In this document: piece by piece, positions 37,101 through 43,847 of the stretch
Position numbering within the stretch: the first letter of the stretch is position 1
Layout: each line of letters opens with the position of its first letter
NCBI GenBank assembly: GCA_000514715.1
Contig: KI911459.1
Coordinates: 1 to 64,000, forward strand
DNA from: Streptomyces sp. CNH099
GTDB taxonomy: Bacteria > Actinomycetota > Actinomycetes > Streptomycetales > Streptomycetaceae
DNA: 64,000 bases
Direction: 5' to 3'
Notes under the pieces: generated by a model
Databases searched by the model: none
What the model saw: the letters and a program-made list of their open reading frames with translations, nothing else
Told to the model about the DNA's origin: nothing
Position numbers and translations under genes: made by a program

Positions 37101-37338
37101 TCAGCAGCCCGATGCCGGGGGCGACGACGAGCAGGCTGACGGCGGCCGCCGCCCACAGCGGCCAGTTCCAGCCGACGGCGAGCTGGCGCATGACGTACGC
37201 GGTGAACATCGCGACCGCGCCGTGCGCCAGGTTGAGCACCCCGGTGGCGCGGTAGGTGACGACGACGCCGATGCCGGTGAGCGCGGCGGCGGCGCCCACC
37301 GCGAGCCCGGCCAGGGTCAGTTCGTACGTGAGCGACAC
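34102..37338 (-). CDS. LivH-LivM-LivG fusion, branched-chain amino-acid-type ABC transporter
   Basis: One 1078-residue frame joins three subunits that are normally separate. Residues 1-290 are a LivH permease (RATGVLNLAHGAVAMF). About 303-603 are a LivM permease (GRGGQVSLGQAAYAGLGA, LTGYPAIRRQGLALALVTLA). Residues 603-842 are a disordered Pro/Ala/Glu/Arg linker with decapeptide repeats. From 843 there is a LivG ATPase (VGPNGAGKST, LPTGTLRRVELGRAL, LLLDEPAAGLDL). GTG 37338 is the start. No stop or frameshift interrupts the frame. Both permease halves and one ATPase are therefore covalently linked, with LivF separate. The substrate is probably a branched-chain amino acid or related compound. 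Confidence 0.88.
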   Translation of the reverse strand: MSLTYELTLAGLAVGAAAALTGIGVVVTYRATGVLNLAHGAVAMFTAYVMRQLAVGWNWPLWAAAAVSLLVVAPGIGLLTGRFVFRPLSVLRSGGAGAGGAQALVASLGVFVLLMGAAGLLWGTGARTDAPELLPSDPWVQLGTAVALAAAVAAVTRWTRFGRELRAVVDNRRLAALSGIDADRVADAGWAFGTFTAGVTGALLAPEYRLDPYGLPLLVLAVIGVAVAAGLRSLPAVVAVALAVGVAQAQLTRLHPGGRGEEVVQALGANLFAVLLLVAALALPRIGVWSGGDGFLRAPADTLDTAAGDGRAWLVAGVLFLLPLGFAGSDLTTSVQVPALAVVLLSLVVVTGRGGQVSLGQAAYAGLGALFTALLAAGRFPGLPALPELVALGVAVLLVAPLGLLTGYPAIRRQGLALALVTLAVGVAVSRFVFAQPYATSGLTLGRPAGFTGDRAFYVLELLLLAGAVAAAWALRRGRPGRALAAMRDHESGAAAAGVPVPSLKVAAFAAGAALAALGGGMLAMGARAFDPHAFDPVRGLLWFAAVVVVGADSMLGALLASALLVGLDAGTRGGMAAAVIGVLAVLLGRFPGGLYEALRRAASRWTRPRRLTPLGRRVRAALAAGQAPPARIAVEAAPPAGVTEEGTPPAGAAEQEAPPAQATEQGTPPAQATEREAPPAGVAGAGPPSARRTGGAAGPGSGLTAAGGLSAPSAQGPGDAKTSPAGTARHGRAVGGAAVPEPEPREAHRPARGDSQPAGDAAGVGERDTPGAGPGEAPRPGGGGPGSGDGTRPARGGVVRRTASRLRRTRARTTGGTPPAAPGPAAAGSPAGGGLRGPGGPAAGDPVLVAQGVSVSYGDFSVLSDVDIRVVPGRVTALVGPNGAGKSTLFHCLAGTLRPRAGRVVLGGRDVTRLSAHARTRLGLARTFQQPAVFPSLTVAENVGVGAEQGRVRDPAATGRVLRLLGLDGPLRDAPAADLPTGTLRRVELGRALAGGPRVLLLDEPAAGLDLAETAALVRILRALAADGTALLVVEHDLELVGELADTVYAMSAGRIAASGTAAHVLAATGTAPAEAP
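35297..35456 (-). repeat. 30-bp tandem repeat in the LivHMG linker
   Basis: Copies starting at 35297, 35327, 35357, 35387, 35417 and 35447 keep an exact 30-bp period. They encode decapeptides of the form PPAGATEQEA. The repeat lies in the region joining LivM to LivG. Confidence 0.85.
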
Positions 37339-37339
37339 C

Positions 37340-37897
37340 TCACGCCTCCGGCGCGGCGTCCGGCGGCCCGGGGCCCGGCCCGGGGAGGGCGGGCGGCTCG
37401 CAGACCGGGCACGGCGCCAACGGCCCGTCCCCGTCCGGGACGTCGGCCGCGACGGGTGCCGCGCCGGGCTTGCCGCCGACGAGGGGGCAGCCCGGACGGT
37501 GGTAGAGCGTCCCGCCGGGCACCGCCAGGTACGGGGCGTCCCCGCCGCCCTCCGCCGCCGGCCCGGGGCCGGGGGCCGGGCCGGCCTGGGCGCCCGGTGC
37601 CTCGCCCTGCCCGTCCCCGTCCGCCGCGACCAGCAGCCCGTACAACTCCTCCACCCGCGCGGCCGCAAGCCCCTGGTCGCCGCGCGACAGCAGCACCGCC
37701 CCGGCGACGATCAGCGCCGCCCCGGGGATCGTGCAGGACGCCAGGTACGGGATCTGCCGCTCGGCGAACCGCTCGCCGGACACGCCGTACCAGCCGACGG
37801 CGCACAGCACGGCCCCGGCGGCGAGGGCGGCCCAGCCGCCCCACTGCAGGGCGGCGGCCTTCAGCGAGTGCCCGCGCGCCGGGCCGGTCTGCCGCAT
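37340..37897 (-). CDS. Two-TM membrane protein of the liv operon
   Basis: This 185-residue protein has two hydrophobic segments (WGGWAALAAGAVLCAVGWYG and LASCTIPGAALIVAGAVLL). A C-terminal soluble part with paired cysteines follows (LYHRPGCPLVGG and PCPVCEPP), which could bind a metal. I do not know its function. ATG 37897 has AGGGGG upstream. It ends one base before the LivHMG start, so it is the first gene of the transporter operon and may assist it. Confidence 0.75.
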   Translation of the reverse strand: MRQTGPARGHSLKAAALQWGGWAALAAGAVLCAVGWYGVSGERFAERQIPYLASCTIPGAALIVAGAVLLSRGDQGLAAARVEELYGLLVAADGDGQGEAPGAQAGPAPGPGPAAEGGGDAPYLAVPGGTLYHRPGCPLVGGKPGAAPVAADVPDGDGPLAPCPVCEPPALPGPGPGPPDAAPEA

Positions 37898-37945
37898 TCT
37901 GCCCCCTGTGCATGTCCGCCGCTTGGGATGCACTATGCCGTGTGT

Positions 37946-37970
37946 GGTGGTACTACGCAGTAGTACCACC
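37946..37970. promoter_or_regulatory. Perfect 25-bp palindrome, probable operator
   Basis: GGTGGTACTAC, GCA, GTAGTACCACC form a perfect 11-3-11 inverted repeat in the 123-bp region between the divergent liv operons. The TACTAC/GTAGTA core resembles half-sites of BlaI/MecI-type operators. A repressor bound here could control both directions. Confidence 0.7.
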
Positions 37971-38020
37971 GCGGATCGGCGGGACACTCGACGCATGACG
38001 ACGTTCAGGGGTGAGGACCG

Positions 38021-38581
38021 ATGACCCGAGGAGCACGCACGCGGAGCGCCGCGTGGCTGGCCGCCGCGGTACTGCTCACGGGGCTGGGCGCGGCCGGCTG
38101 CGGGGACGACGGCGGCGGCGCGGACACGCCGGACAGGACGCCGAGCGCGCCGGCCGCGGAGAGCAGCCCCGCCGCGGAGGAAAGCGACGGCGCGGACGGC
38201 GGCGACGGCGCGGCCGGTGCGCAACCGGACGACCCGGCCGCGGCGGAGAAGGAGATCAGGGAGAACTGGACGACGTTCTTCGCGCCGGACTCCGACGCCG
38301 ACGCGAAGCTGGCGGTGCTGGAGGACGGCGAGGCCATGCGGCCGCTGTTGACCGCCTTCTCCGACGACGAGCGCTGGAAGCAGGTCGGTGCCGAGGTCAC
38401 GGAGGTGGAGTTCGACTCGGCCGAGCAGGCGGACGTGACGTACGACATCGCGCTCCAGGGCGAGACGGTCGTGGACGGCGCCACGGGCGTCTCGGTGCTG
38501 CAGGACGGCACCTGGAAGGTGTCGAAGAAGGCCATCTGCACCCTCGTCGAGTTGAGCGAGTCGACGGGCCCCGGGTGCTGA
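38021..38581 (+). CDS. Small lipoprotein (MTB12-like)
   Basis: The 186-residue precursor has a signal peptide ending in a lipobox-like LGAAGC with Cys27, a low-complexity Asp/Ala/Glu spacer, and a compact alpha/beta domain (EIRENWTTFFAPDSDADAKLA, then YDIALQGETVVDGATG). It resembles the low-molecular-weight antigen MTB12 group of secreted actinobacterial proteins with unknown role. It stops 1 nt before the LivK-like ATG, so the pair is an operon and may act together outside the membrane. Confidence 0.82.
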   Translation: MTRGARTRSAAWLAAAVLLTGLGAAGCGDDGGGADTPDRTPSAPAAESSPAAEESDGADGGDGAAGAQPDDPAAAEKEIRENWTTFFAPDSDADAKLAVLEDGEAMRPLLTAFSDDERWKQVGAEVTEVEFDSAEQADVTYDIALQGETVVDGATGVSVLQDGTWKVSKKAICTLVELSESTGPGC

Positions 38582-38582
38582 G

Positions 38583-39917
38583 ATGAGCCGGCCCGCGGGT
38601 GCCGCGCTGGCGGCGGCGATGCTGGTGCTGCTGGCCGCCGCCTGCGGCAGCCGGGTGCCCGAGAGCGAGTTCGCCACGCGGCGCGCCTTGCCCGAGGGGG
38701 CCCCGACCGGCGGCGCCGCGCCCTCGGGCGAGGCGCGCGGGGAGCCGGTCAGGGTCGGCGTCATCGCCAGCGAGACGAACCCGGTGGGCGACGCGTTCGG
38801 CGGGCCGCAGGCCGGCGCGCAGGCGTACTTCGCGGCGCTGAACGCCCGCGGCGGCGTGGCCGGCCGCCCCGTCGAGGTCGTCACCTGCGACGACGGCGGC
38901 AGCGGCCTCGGCAACAGCGACTGCGTGCGCGAGCTGGTGCTGAAGGAGAAGGTGTTCGCGCTCGTCGCCACCACCTCGCTGAACTACGCCGGGGCCGCGC
39001 AGGTCAGCGAGGCCGGCGTGCCGGACATCGGCGGCCAGCCGATCGGGGCCGCGTACGAGACGTACCCGCACCTCTACGGCATCTACGGCAGCCGTGCCCC
39101 GCGCACCGGCGGCGAGGCGGGCTGGGACGGCGACCTGTACGGCGGCACCGAGGTCTACCGCTACTTCAAGCGCGAGCACGGCGCCCGCACCGCCGCCGTC
39201 GTCTCGTACAACCAGGCGGCCTCGGCCTCGTACGCCCGCAGCATGACCGGCGGGCTGCGGGCCGAGGGCTACGACGTCGTCACCGAGCAGGTCGACTTCT
39301 CCCTGCCGAACTTCGACGCGGTCGCGGCCGACCTGCGCGCCCGCGGCGTCGACCTCGTCTTCGACGCCGTCGACACGGCCGGCAACGCCAAGCTGTGCCG
39401 GGCGCTCGACGAGGCCGGCGTGGAGCTGACCGCGAAGGTCACCAACGTGCAGAACTGGAACTCCACCGTCCGGGAGGACTTCGCCGACGCCGGGCGCTGC
39501 CGCAACTCCCTCTGGGCCACCGGCTCCAGCCGCAACTACGAGGACGCCGGCCACCCGGCGGTCAGGGCGTTCCGGGAGGGCATGGACCGCTACGCCGAGA
39601 CCGACACCCGCTCGCAGTGGCAGCTGGAGGGCTGGGCGGCGGCGATGTGGTTCGCGGACGCCGCGAAGTCGTGCGGCGCGGAGCTGACGCGGGCGTGCGT
39701 CGAGGACTTCATGGCGCGCGCCGAGCCGTACGACGCGGACGGGCTGTTGCTGCCCACCCGCTTCGAGCGGCTCCGCGAGCCGCCCGGGACGCGGCGCACG
39801 TGCGTGTCGGCGGCCCGCTGGCGGGACGGCGCGAACGACGGCGCCGGCGGCTGGGTCAGTCAGGGCGAGATGACGGAGAACTGCTTCACGGTGCCGCAGC
39901 TGCCCTACCGGCCCTGA
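38583..39917 (+). CDS. LivK-like substrate-binding lipoprotein
   Basis: The 444-residue precursor has a lipobox ending at Cys21 and a periplasmic-binding-protein type 1 fold: VRVGVIASETNPVGDAFGGPQAG, then YFAALNARGGVAGRPVEVVTCDDG and LVATTSLNYAGAAQVSEAGVP. It should capture the solute for the LivHMG/LivF importer encoded divergently 0.7 kb away. The fold is expected to be anchored outside the membrane. Several Cys pairs occur in the C-terminal half (CRALD, CGAELTRACVED). Confidence 0.9.
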   Translation: MSRPAGAALAAAMLVLLAAACGSRVPESEFATRRALPEGAPTGGAAPSGEARGEPVRVGVIASETNPVGDAFGGPQAGAQAYFAALNARGGVAGRPVEVVTCDDGGSGLGNSDCVRELVLKEKVFALVATTSLNYAGAAQVSEAGVPDIGGQPIGAAYETYPHLYGIYGSRAPRTGGEAGWDGDLYGGTEVYRYFKREHGARTAAVVSYNQAASASYARSMTGGLRAEGYDVVTEQVDFSLPNFDAVAADLRARGVDLVFDAVDTAGNAKLCRALDEAGVELTAKVTNVQNWNSTVREDFADAGRCRNSLWATGSSRNYEDAGHPAVRAFREGMDRYAETDTRSQWQLEGWAAAMWFADAAKSCGAELTRACVEDFMARAEPYDADGLLLPTRFERLREPPGTRRTCVSAARWRDGANDGAGGWVSQGEMTENCFTVPQLPYRP

Positions 39918-39960
39918 CCCGCCCTGCCGGCCCTGACCCGCCCTGACCGGCCCTGACCGG
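39912..39960. repeat. 10-bp tandem repeat after livK
   Basis: Five near-identical 10-mers of the form CCCTGACCSG (one a base short) start inside the LivK-like stop codon and fill the gap before the convergent ctaD. No terminator hairpin is evident. Confidence 0.75.
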
Positions 39961-39973
39961 CCGCGCGCCGCGC

Positions 39974-41665
39974 TCAGGGCTGCGGGTCGGGCACGTTCCG
40001 GCCGCTGTCCGGCTCCGGCTGCCCGTACGGTGCGGCGTACGGGTGGTGCAGGTCGAAGGCCGGCGACTCCGAGCGGATCCGCGGCAGGGTGGTGAAGTTG
40101 TGCCGGGGCGGCGGGCAGGAGGTGGCCCACTCCAGGGAGCGGCCGAAGCCCCACGGGTCGTCCACGTCGACCTGCTTGCCCTCCTTCGCCGTGACCCAGA
40201 GGTTGTACAGGAACGGCAGCGTGGAGATGCCGAGCAGGAAGGCGCCGACGGTGGAGATCGTGTTGAGTGTGGTGAAGCCGTCGGCGGCGAGGTAGTCCGC
40301 GTACCGCCGCGGCATGCCCTCGACGCCCAGCCAGTGGTGGACGAGGAACGTGGCGTGGAAGCCGACGAAGAGGGTCCAGAAGTGGATCTTCCCGAGCCGC
40401 TCGTCCAGCAGCTTCCCGGTGAACTTCGGCCACCAGAAGTAGAAGCCCGCGAAGGTCGCGAACACCACCGTCCCGAAGACCACGTAGTGGAAGTGGCCGA
40501 CGACGAAGTACGTGTCCGTGACGTGGAAGTCCAGCGGCGGCGAGGCCAGCAGCACCCCGGTCAGCCCGCCGAAGAGGAAGCTGACCAGGAACCCGATCGA
40601 CCACAGCATCGGCGTCTCGAAGGACAGCGACCCGTTGATCATCGTGCCGATCCAGTTGAAGAACTTCACCCCGGTGGGCACCGCGATCAGGAACGACATG
40701 AGCGAGAAGAACGGCAGCAGCACCGCCCCGGTGGCGAACATGTGGTGCGCCCAGACGACGACCGACAGGCCCGTGATGGCCACGGTGGCGCCGACCAGCA
40801 TCACGTAGCCGAAGATCGGCTTGCGGGAGAAGACCGGGATGATCTCGCTGACGATGCCGAAGAACGGCAGCGCGATGATGTACACCTCCGGATGGCCGAA
40901 GAACCAGAACAGGTGCTGCCACAGCAGCGCGCCGCCCACGGAGGCGTCGAAGACCATCGAGCCGAGCTGCCGGTCGGACTCCAGCACCAGCAGAGCCGCC
41001 GCCAGCACCGGGAACGCCATCAGGATGAGGATCGAGGTGAACAGGGTGTTCCAGGTGAAGATCGGCAGCCGGAACATCGTCATACCGGGCGCGCGCATCC
41101 CGACGATCGTGGTGAGGAAGTTGACCGCGCCCAGGATGGTGCCGAAGCCGGCCAGCGCCAGGCCCATGATCCACAGGTCCGCGCCCACGCCGGGGGAGTG
41201 GACCTCGCTGTTCAGCGGCGCGTACGCGAACCAGCCGAAGTCCGCGGGCCCGCTCGGCGTGAGGTAGCTGCTCACCACGATCAGCCCGCCGAAGAGGAAC
41301 AGCCAGTACGACAGCATGTTCAGCCGCGGGAAGGCCACGTCGGGCGCCCCGATCTGCAGCGGCATGATCTCGTTGGCGAACCCGGCGAAGGTCGGCGTCG
41401 CGAAGAGCAGCAGCATGATCGTGCCGTGGATCGTGAACGCCTGGTTGAACTGCTCGTGGCTGATCAGCTGCATCCCCGGCCGGGCCAGCTCCGCCCGCAT
41501 CAGCATCGCGAGCAGGCCGGCGAAGAGGAAGAAGACGAAGGAGGTGATCAGGTAGAGATGCCCGATCTTCTTGTGGTCCGTGGTCGTCAGCCAGTCCACG
41601 ACCACGGAGCCGTGCCGCCGGATGCGCGGGGGAGCGGGTGCCGGTGCCTCCTGTGTCGTCCCCAT
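39974..41665 (-). CDS. ctaD: Cytochrome c oxidase subunit I (orphan paralogue)
   Basis: The 563-residue heme-copper oxidase subunit has about 12 membrane helices. Heme and CuB ligands are present: the His in QAFTIHGTIMLLLF, HPEVYIIALP, the His pair in VWAHHMF, and GHFHYVVFG. The K-channel GHPEVY motif places it with A-type oxidases. No ctaC, ctaE or qcr genes are nearby, so this is a second copy that must use subunits from elsewhere or act under special conditions. ATG 41665 matches the family start; the frame is open to 41716. Confidence 0.93.
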   Translation of the reverse strand: MGTTQEAPAPAPPRIRRHGSVVVDWLTTTDHKKIGHLYLITSFVFFLFAGLLAMLMRAELARPGMQLISHEQFNQAFTIHGTIMLLLFATPTFAGFANEIMPLQIGAPDVAFPRLNMLSYWLFLFGGLIVVSSYLTPSGPADFGWFAYAPLNSEVHSPGVGADLWIMGLALAGFGTILGAVNFLTTIVGMRAPGMTMFRLPIFTWNTLFTSILILMAFPVLAAALLVLESDRQLGSMVFDASVGGALLWQHLFWFFGHPEVYIIALPFFGIVSEIIPVFSRKPIFGYVMLVGATVAITGLSVVVWAHHMFATGAVLLPFFSLMSFLIAVPTGVKFFNWIGTMINGSLSFETPMLWSIGFLVSFLFGGLTGVLLASPPLDFHVTDTYFVVGHFHYVVFGTVVFATFAGFYFWWPKFTGKLLDERLGKIHFWTLFVGFHATFLVHHWLGVEGMPRRYADYLAADGFTTLNTISTVGAFLLGISTLPFLYNLWVTAKEGKQVDVDDPWGFGRSLEWATSCPPPRHNFTTLPRIRSESPAFDLHHPYAAPYGQPEPDSGRNVPDPQP

Positions 41666-42070
41666 CGCCCGTGCACCTTCCACTCGTCGGTTCCCGTGTG
41701 ACGACGCCTCGTCCACGCCACGACGGTGCCACCGGTGTACGGATCCGGCACGCTACGCGCGTTACCCGGTGTGTCGCGGGGCCGCCGTGGACATTTATGC
41801 GGAGCTGACAACGGGCACCCGCCCGGGGGAAATCCGGTGAATTCCAGGCGGACCGCCGGGTAAACAGCAGGTGCCTTTCAGGGGTGCTCGAGTTGATTTC
41901 CGACAGCCCGTCAGGAAATGCTTGTCGGACACCCGTACGAGCCCGCTTCCGGGCCGTTCCGCGGCGGGGAGGCGCTGTGACAGAAGTGTGACCCGCGGTG
42001 AACAGGGCCGGGACATCCCCGTGCGACCGGTCCTACCGCCGCCCCGACCAGGGGGCCTAGCGTGGGTCCC
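41666..42070. other. Divergent region ctaD-I78 inhibitor
   Basis: This 405-bp region contains no supported gene. A weak inverted repeat (TTTCC-GAC / GTC-GGAAA type) lies near 41895-41916. TAGCGT (42058-42063) ends 7 nt before ATG 42071 and is a candidate -10 for a leaderless inhibitor mRNA. Confidence 0.5.
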
Positions 42071-42295
42071 ATGGCGACTCCACCGAACCTGCCGACCCCG
42101 TCCCCGAACCCCGACGACGCCCCCGAGGGCTACGTCGGCCTGGCCGCCGCCGACGCCGAGGAGCGGGCCAGGGGCCGCGGCTGGACCACGGTCCGCTCAC
42201 TGCCCCCGGGGGCCATCATCACCATGGAGTTCATGGGCGGCCGGCTGAACTTCACCGTCCAGGACGGCCGGGTCACGCGCTGCTGGGTCGGATAG
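42071..42295 (+). CDS. I78-family peptidase inhibitor
   Basis: The 74-residue protein has a Pro-rich start (PPNLPTPSPNPDDAPEG) and the inhibitor I78 core RGWTTVRSLPPGAIITMEF, then GGRLNFTVQDGRVTRCWVG. The RLNF and final Cys-x-x-Gly region are typical. There is no signal peptide in the predicted start, so it may be intracellular. ATG 42071 is preferred; GTG 42062 is in frame but sits inside the putative -10. Confidence 0.8.
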   Translation: MATPPNLPTPSPNPDDAPEGYVGLAAADAEERARGRGWTTVRSLPPGAIITMEFMGGRLNFTVQDGRVTRCWVG

Positions 42296-42317
42296 GAGGA
42301 GATCGGATAGGAGGAGA
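42288..42317 (+). repeat. 15-bp tandem duplication at the I78 gene end
   Basis: TCGGATAGGAGGAGA occurs twice back to back. The first copy contains the stop codon TAG of the inhibitor gene. It looks like a recent slippage duplication. Confidence 0.85.
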
Positions 42318-42361
42318 GAGGAGAGGGGACGGCCGGGCCGGCTGTTCCCGGCGGCCGGGAC

Positions 42362-43384
42362 TCAGCGGCCCGTACGGGCCTGCGTGCGGCCGGCGGGGCG
42401 GTCCGACTGCGGCGGGCGGCGGTGCCCGCCCGGGGTGGCCGGGGGGCGCTCGTGCCGCGCGGCGTGCGGGTGCGGGCCGAGGTGTGGCCAGGCGTCCGGG
42501 CGCGGGGGCGGGCCCGTGCCGGAGCTGACCCGGGCCATCTCCCGGGGCGGCTCGTTGCCGGTGCCGGCGGCGGGGCCGGTCGGCCGCTGCGAGACGATCG
42601 AGACCCGCGTGGCCAGCGGCGACAGCGAGGCCGGCGCGGACGGGTCGCCGGCCGGGCGGCCGCGCAGCCGGTCGCGGAGGTCCAGCAGCCACGCCTCGGC
42701 GTAGGCCATGCCGGGCTCGAACCAGGGCAGGGCCAGCAGCACGAGCAGGCCGGCGACCCAGCCGAGCAGCACGTCGCTGAGCCAGTGCGTACCGAGGTAG
42801 ACGGTCGTGCTGCCGACGCCCAGCGCCACCATCGCGCAGGCCACGGAGGCGGTTCTGCGGGCCCGCGGGGTCGTCGCCAGATAGGCCACGACACCCCAGG
42901 TCACGACGGCGTTCGCGGTGTGACCCGAGGGAAATATATCGCCGCCGGCCCACATCTCGTTCGAGCCGATCTCGGTGGCGTAGTGCGGGCCGAGCCGGCC
43001 CATGCCGATCTTCGCGGCCCCGACCGTGACGTTCAGCAGGAGCAGCGAGCCGCCGAGCACGAGCAGCGGGCGCAGGGTGTGCTGCCGCCAGGCGCGCCAG
43101 CCCAGCCAGGCCAGCACGGCGACGGCGGTGGGGGCGCGCTGGCCGAGCACCACGAAGTAGTCCAGGAAGGCGTGGAACTCCGGCCACTGCTTGTACGGCC
43201 GGAAGAGCATCAGCTGCCAGTCGAGGTGCACCAGCCACGACGTGGTCACGACGGCCGCGACGATCGCCGCGTAGACGGCCAGCGACGACCAGAACAGCCA
43301 CAGCCGGGTCCTGGTCATGCGCGGCCGGCCGCGGTGCGGGGCCGGGCGCTCCGCCACCTTCGGACGCCTCTCTTCTGTATGCAC
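42362..43384 (-). CDS. PAP2-family membrane phosphatase
   Basis: The 340-residue protein has about six membrane helices and PAP2 motifs: KIGMGRLGP (KxxxxxxRP-like C1) and FPSGHTANA (C2, with catalytic His). The third motif reads TTVYLGTHWLSD, keeping the His and Asp but with Thr-Thr where most members have Ser-Arg. The 110-residue C-terminal tail is Pro/Arg-rich and disordered. Lipid-phosphate or undecaprenyl-pyrophosphate dephosphorylation is the family role. ATG 43384 is the longest start; MTRTRLW at about residue 23 is an alternative. Confidence 0.85.
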   Translation of the reverse strand: MHTEERRPKVAERPAPHRGRPRMTRTRLWLFWSSLAVYAAIVAAVVTTSWLVHLDWQLMLFRPYKQWPEFHAFLDYFVVLGQRAPTAVAVLAWLGWRAWRQHTLRPLLVLGGSLLLLNVTVGAAKIGMGRLGPHYATEIGSNEMWAGGDIFPSGHTANAVVTWGVVAYLATTPRARRTASVACAMVALGVGSTTVYLGTHWLSDVLLGWVAGLLVLLALPWFEPGMAYAEAWLLDLRDRLRGRPAGDPSAPASLSPLATRVSIVSQRPTGPAAGTGNEPPREMARVSSGTGPPPRPDAWPHLGPHPHAARHERPPATPGGHRRPPQSDRPAGRTQARTGR

Positions 43385-43847
43385 GGAATCGACGCTACAT
43401 CGCCGCGTGCTGCGGATTGACCAATCGGGCGGATCTGTAATGCCTATGTGATGTGGACTGCGTCGTCAACGGCACTTACCCCACCGCCTATTCGGGACTC
43501 TCGACTTCCGCTTTCTGGGAATATCTGAGTGCGGCCAATCGGTCAATTGTTTTTCGCGCTCCTCCGTTTATCGGAGATTCGCCGTGCCGTTGCGGGCCGT
43601 TCGCCTGGCGGTCGGCCGGTGGCCCCGGAGGTGTGACGGGCGTCACATCAGAGTCGCAAAGCTCTCAACATGTCACTTCCCGGCCCGGGAGCGGACAATC
43701 ATCGCACGTCAGAGGACCCGATCGGACACGCGGAGAACAAGATCCGCCGCGCCCGGTAGCGGCACCGCCGCGCCCGGTGCGGCCGCGGCGGCGCCGCCGG
43801 CGAACTCGCGTACGCTGTCGACTCGCGCGAGTCCGGGAGGTGCGCAG
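43385..43847. other. AT-richer divergent region PAP2-MFS
   Basis: This 463-bp region between divergent genes has a stretch (about 43435-43600) near 50 percent GC, far below the flanks. It must hold promoters for both genes, but no clear hexamers could be assigned. An open frame from 43453 looks spurious. Confidence 0.5.
43820..43833. promoter_or_regulatory. Perfect 14-bp palindrome before the MFS gene
   Basis: GACTCGCGCGAGTC is its own reverse complement and ends just before the GGGAGG Shine-Dalgarno site of the MFS gene. It is placed as an operator would be, but no regulator gene is adjacent. Confidence 0.5.

Noticed and set aside
34144..37998. Plus-strand frame of 1284 codons across the liv operon
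   Set aside because: It is antisense to the LivHMG fusion, has no recognisable domain and is compositionally a GC shadow.
41795..42016. Small minus-strand frame of 73 codons upstream of the I78 gene
   Set aside because: No ribosome binding site or conserved features; it lies in a probable promoter region.
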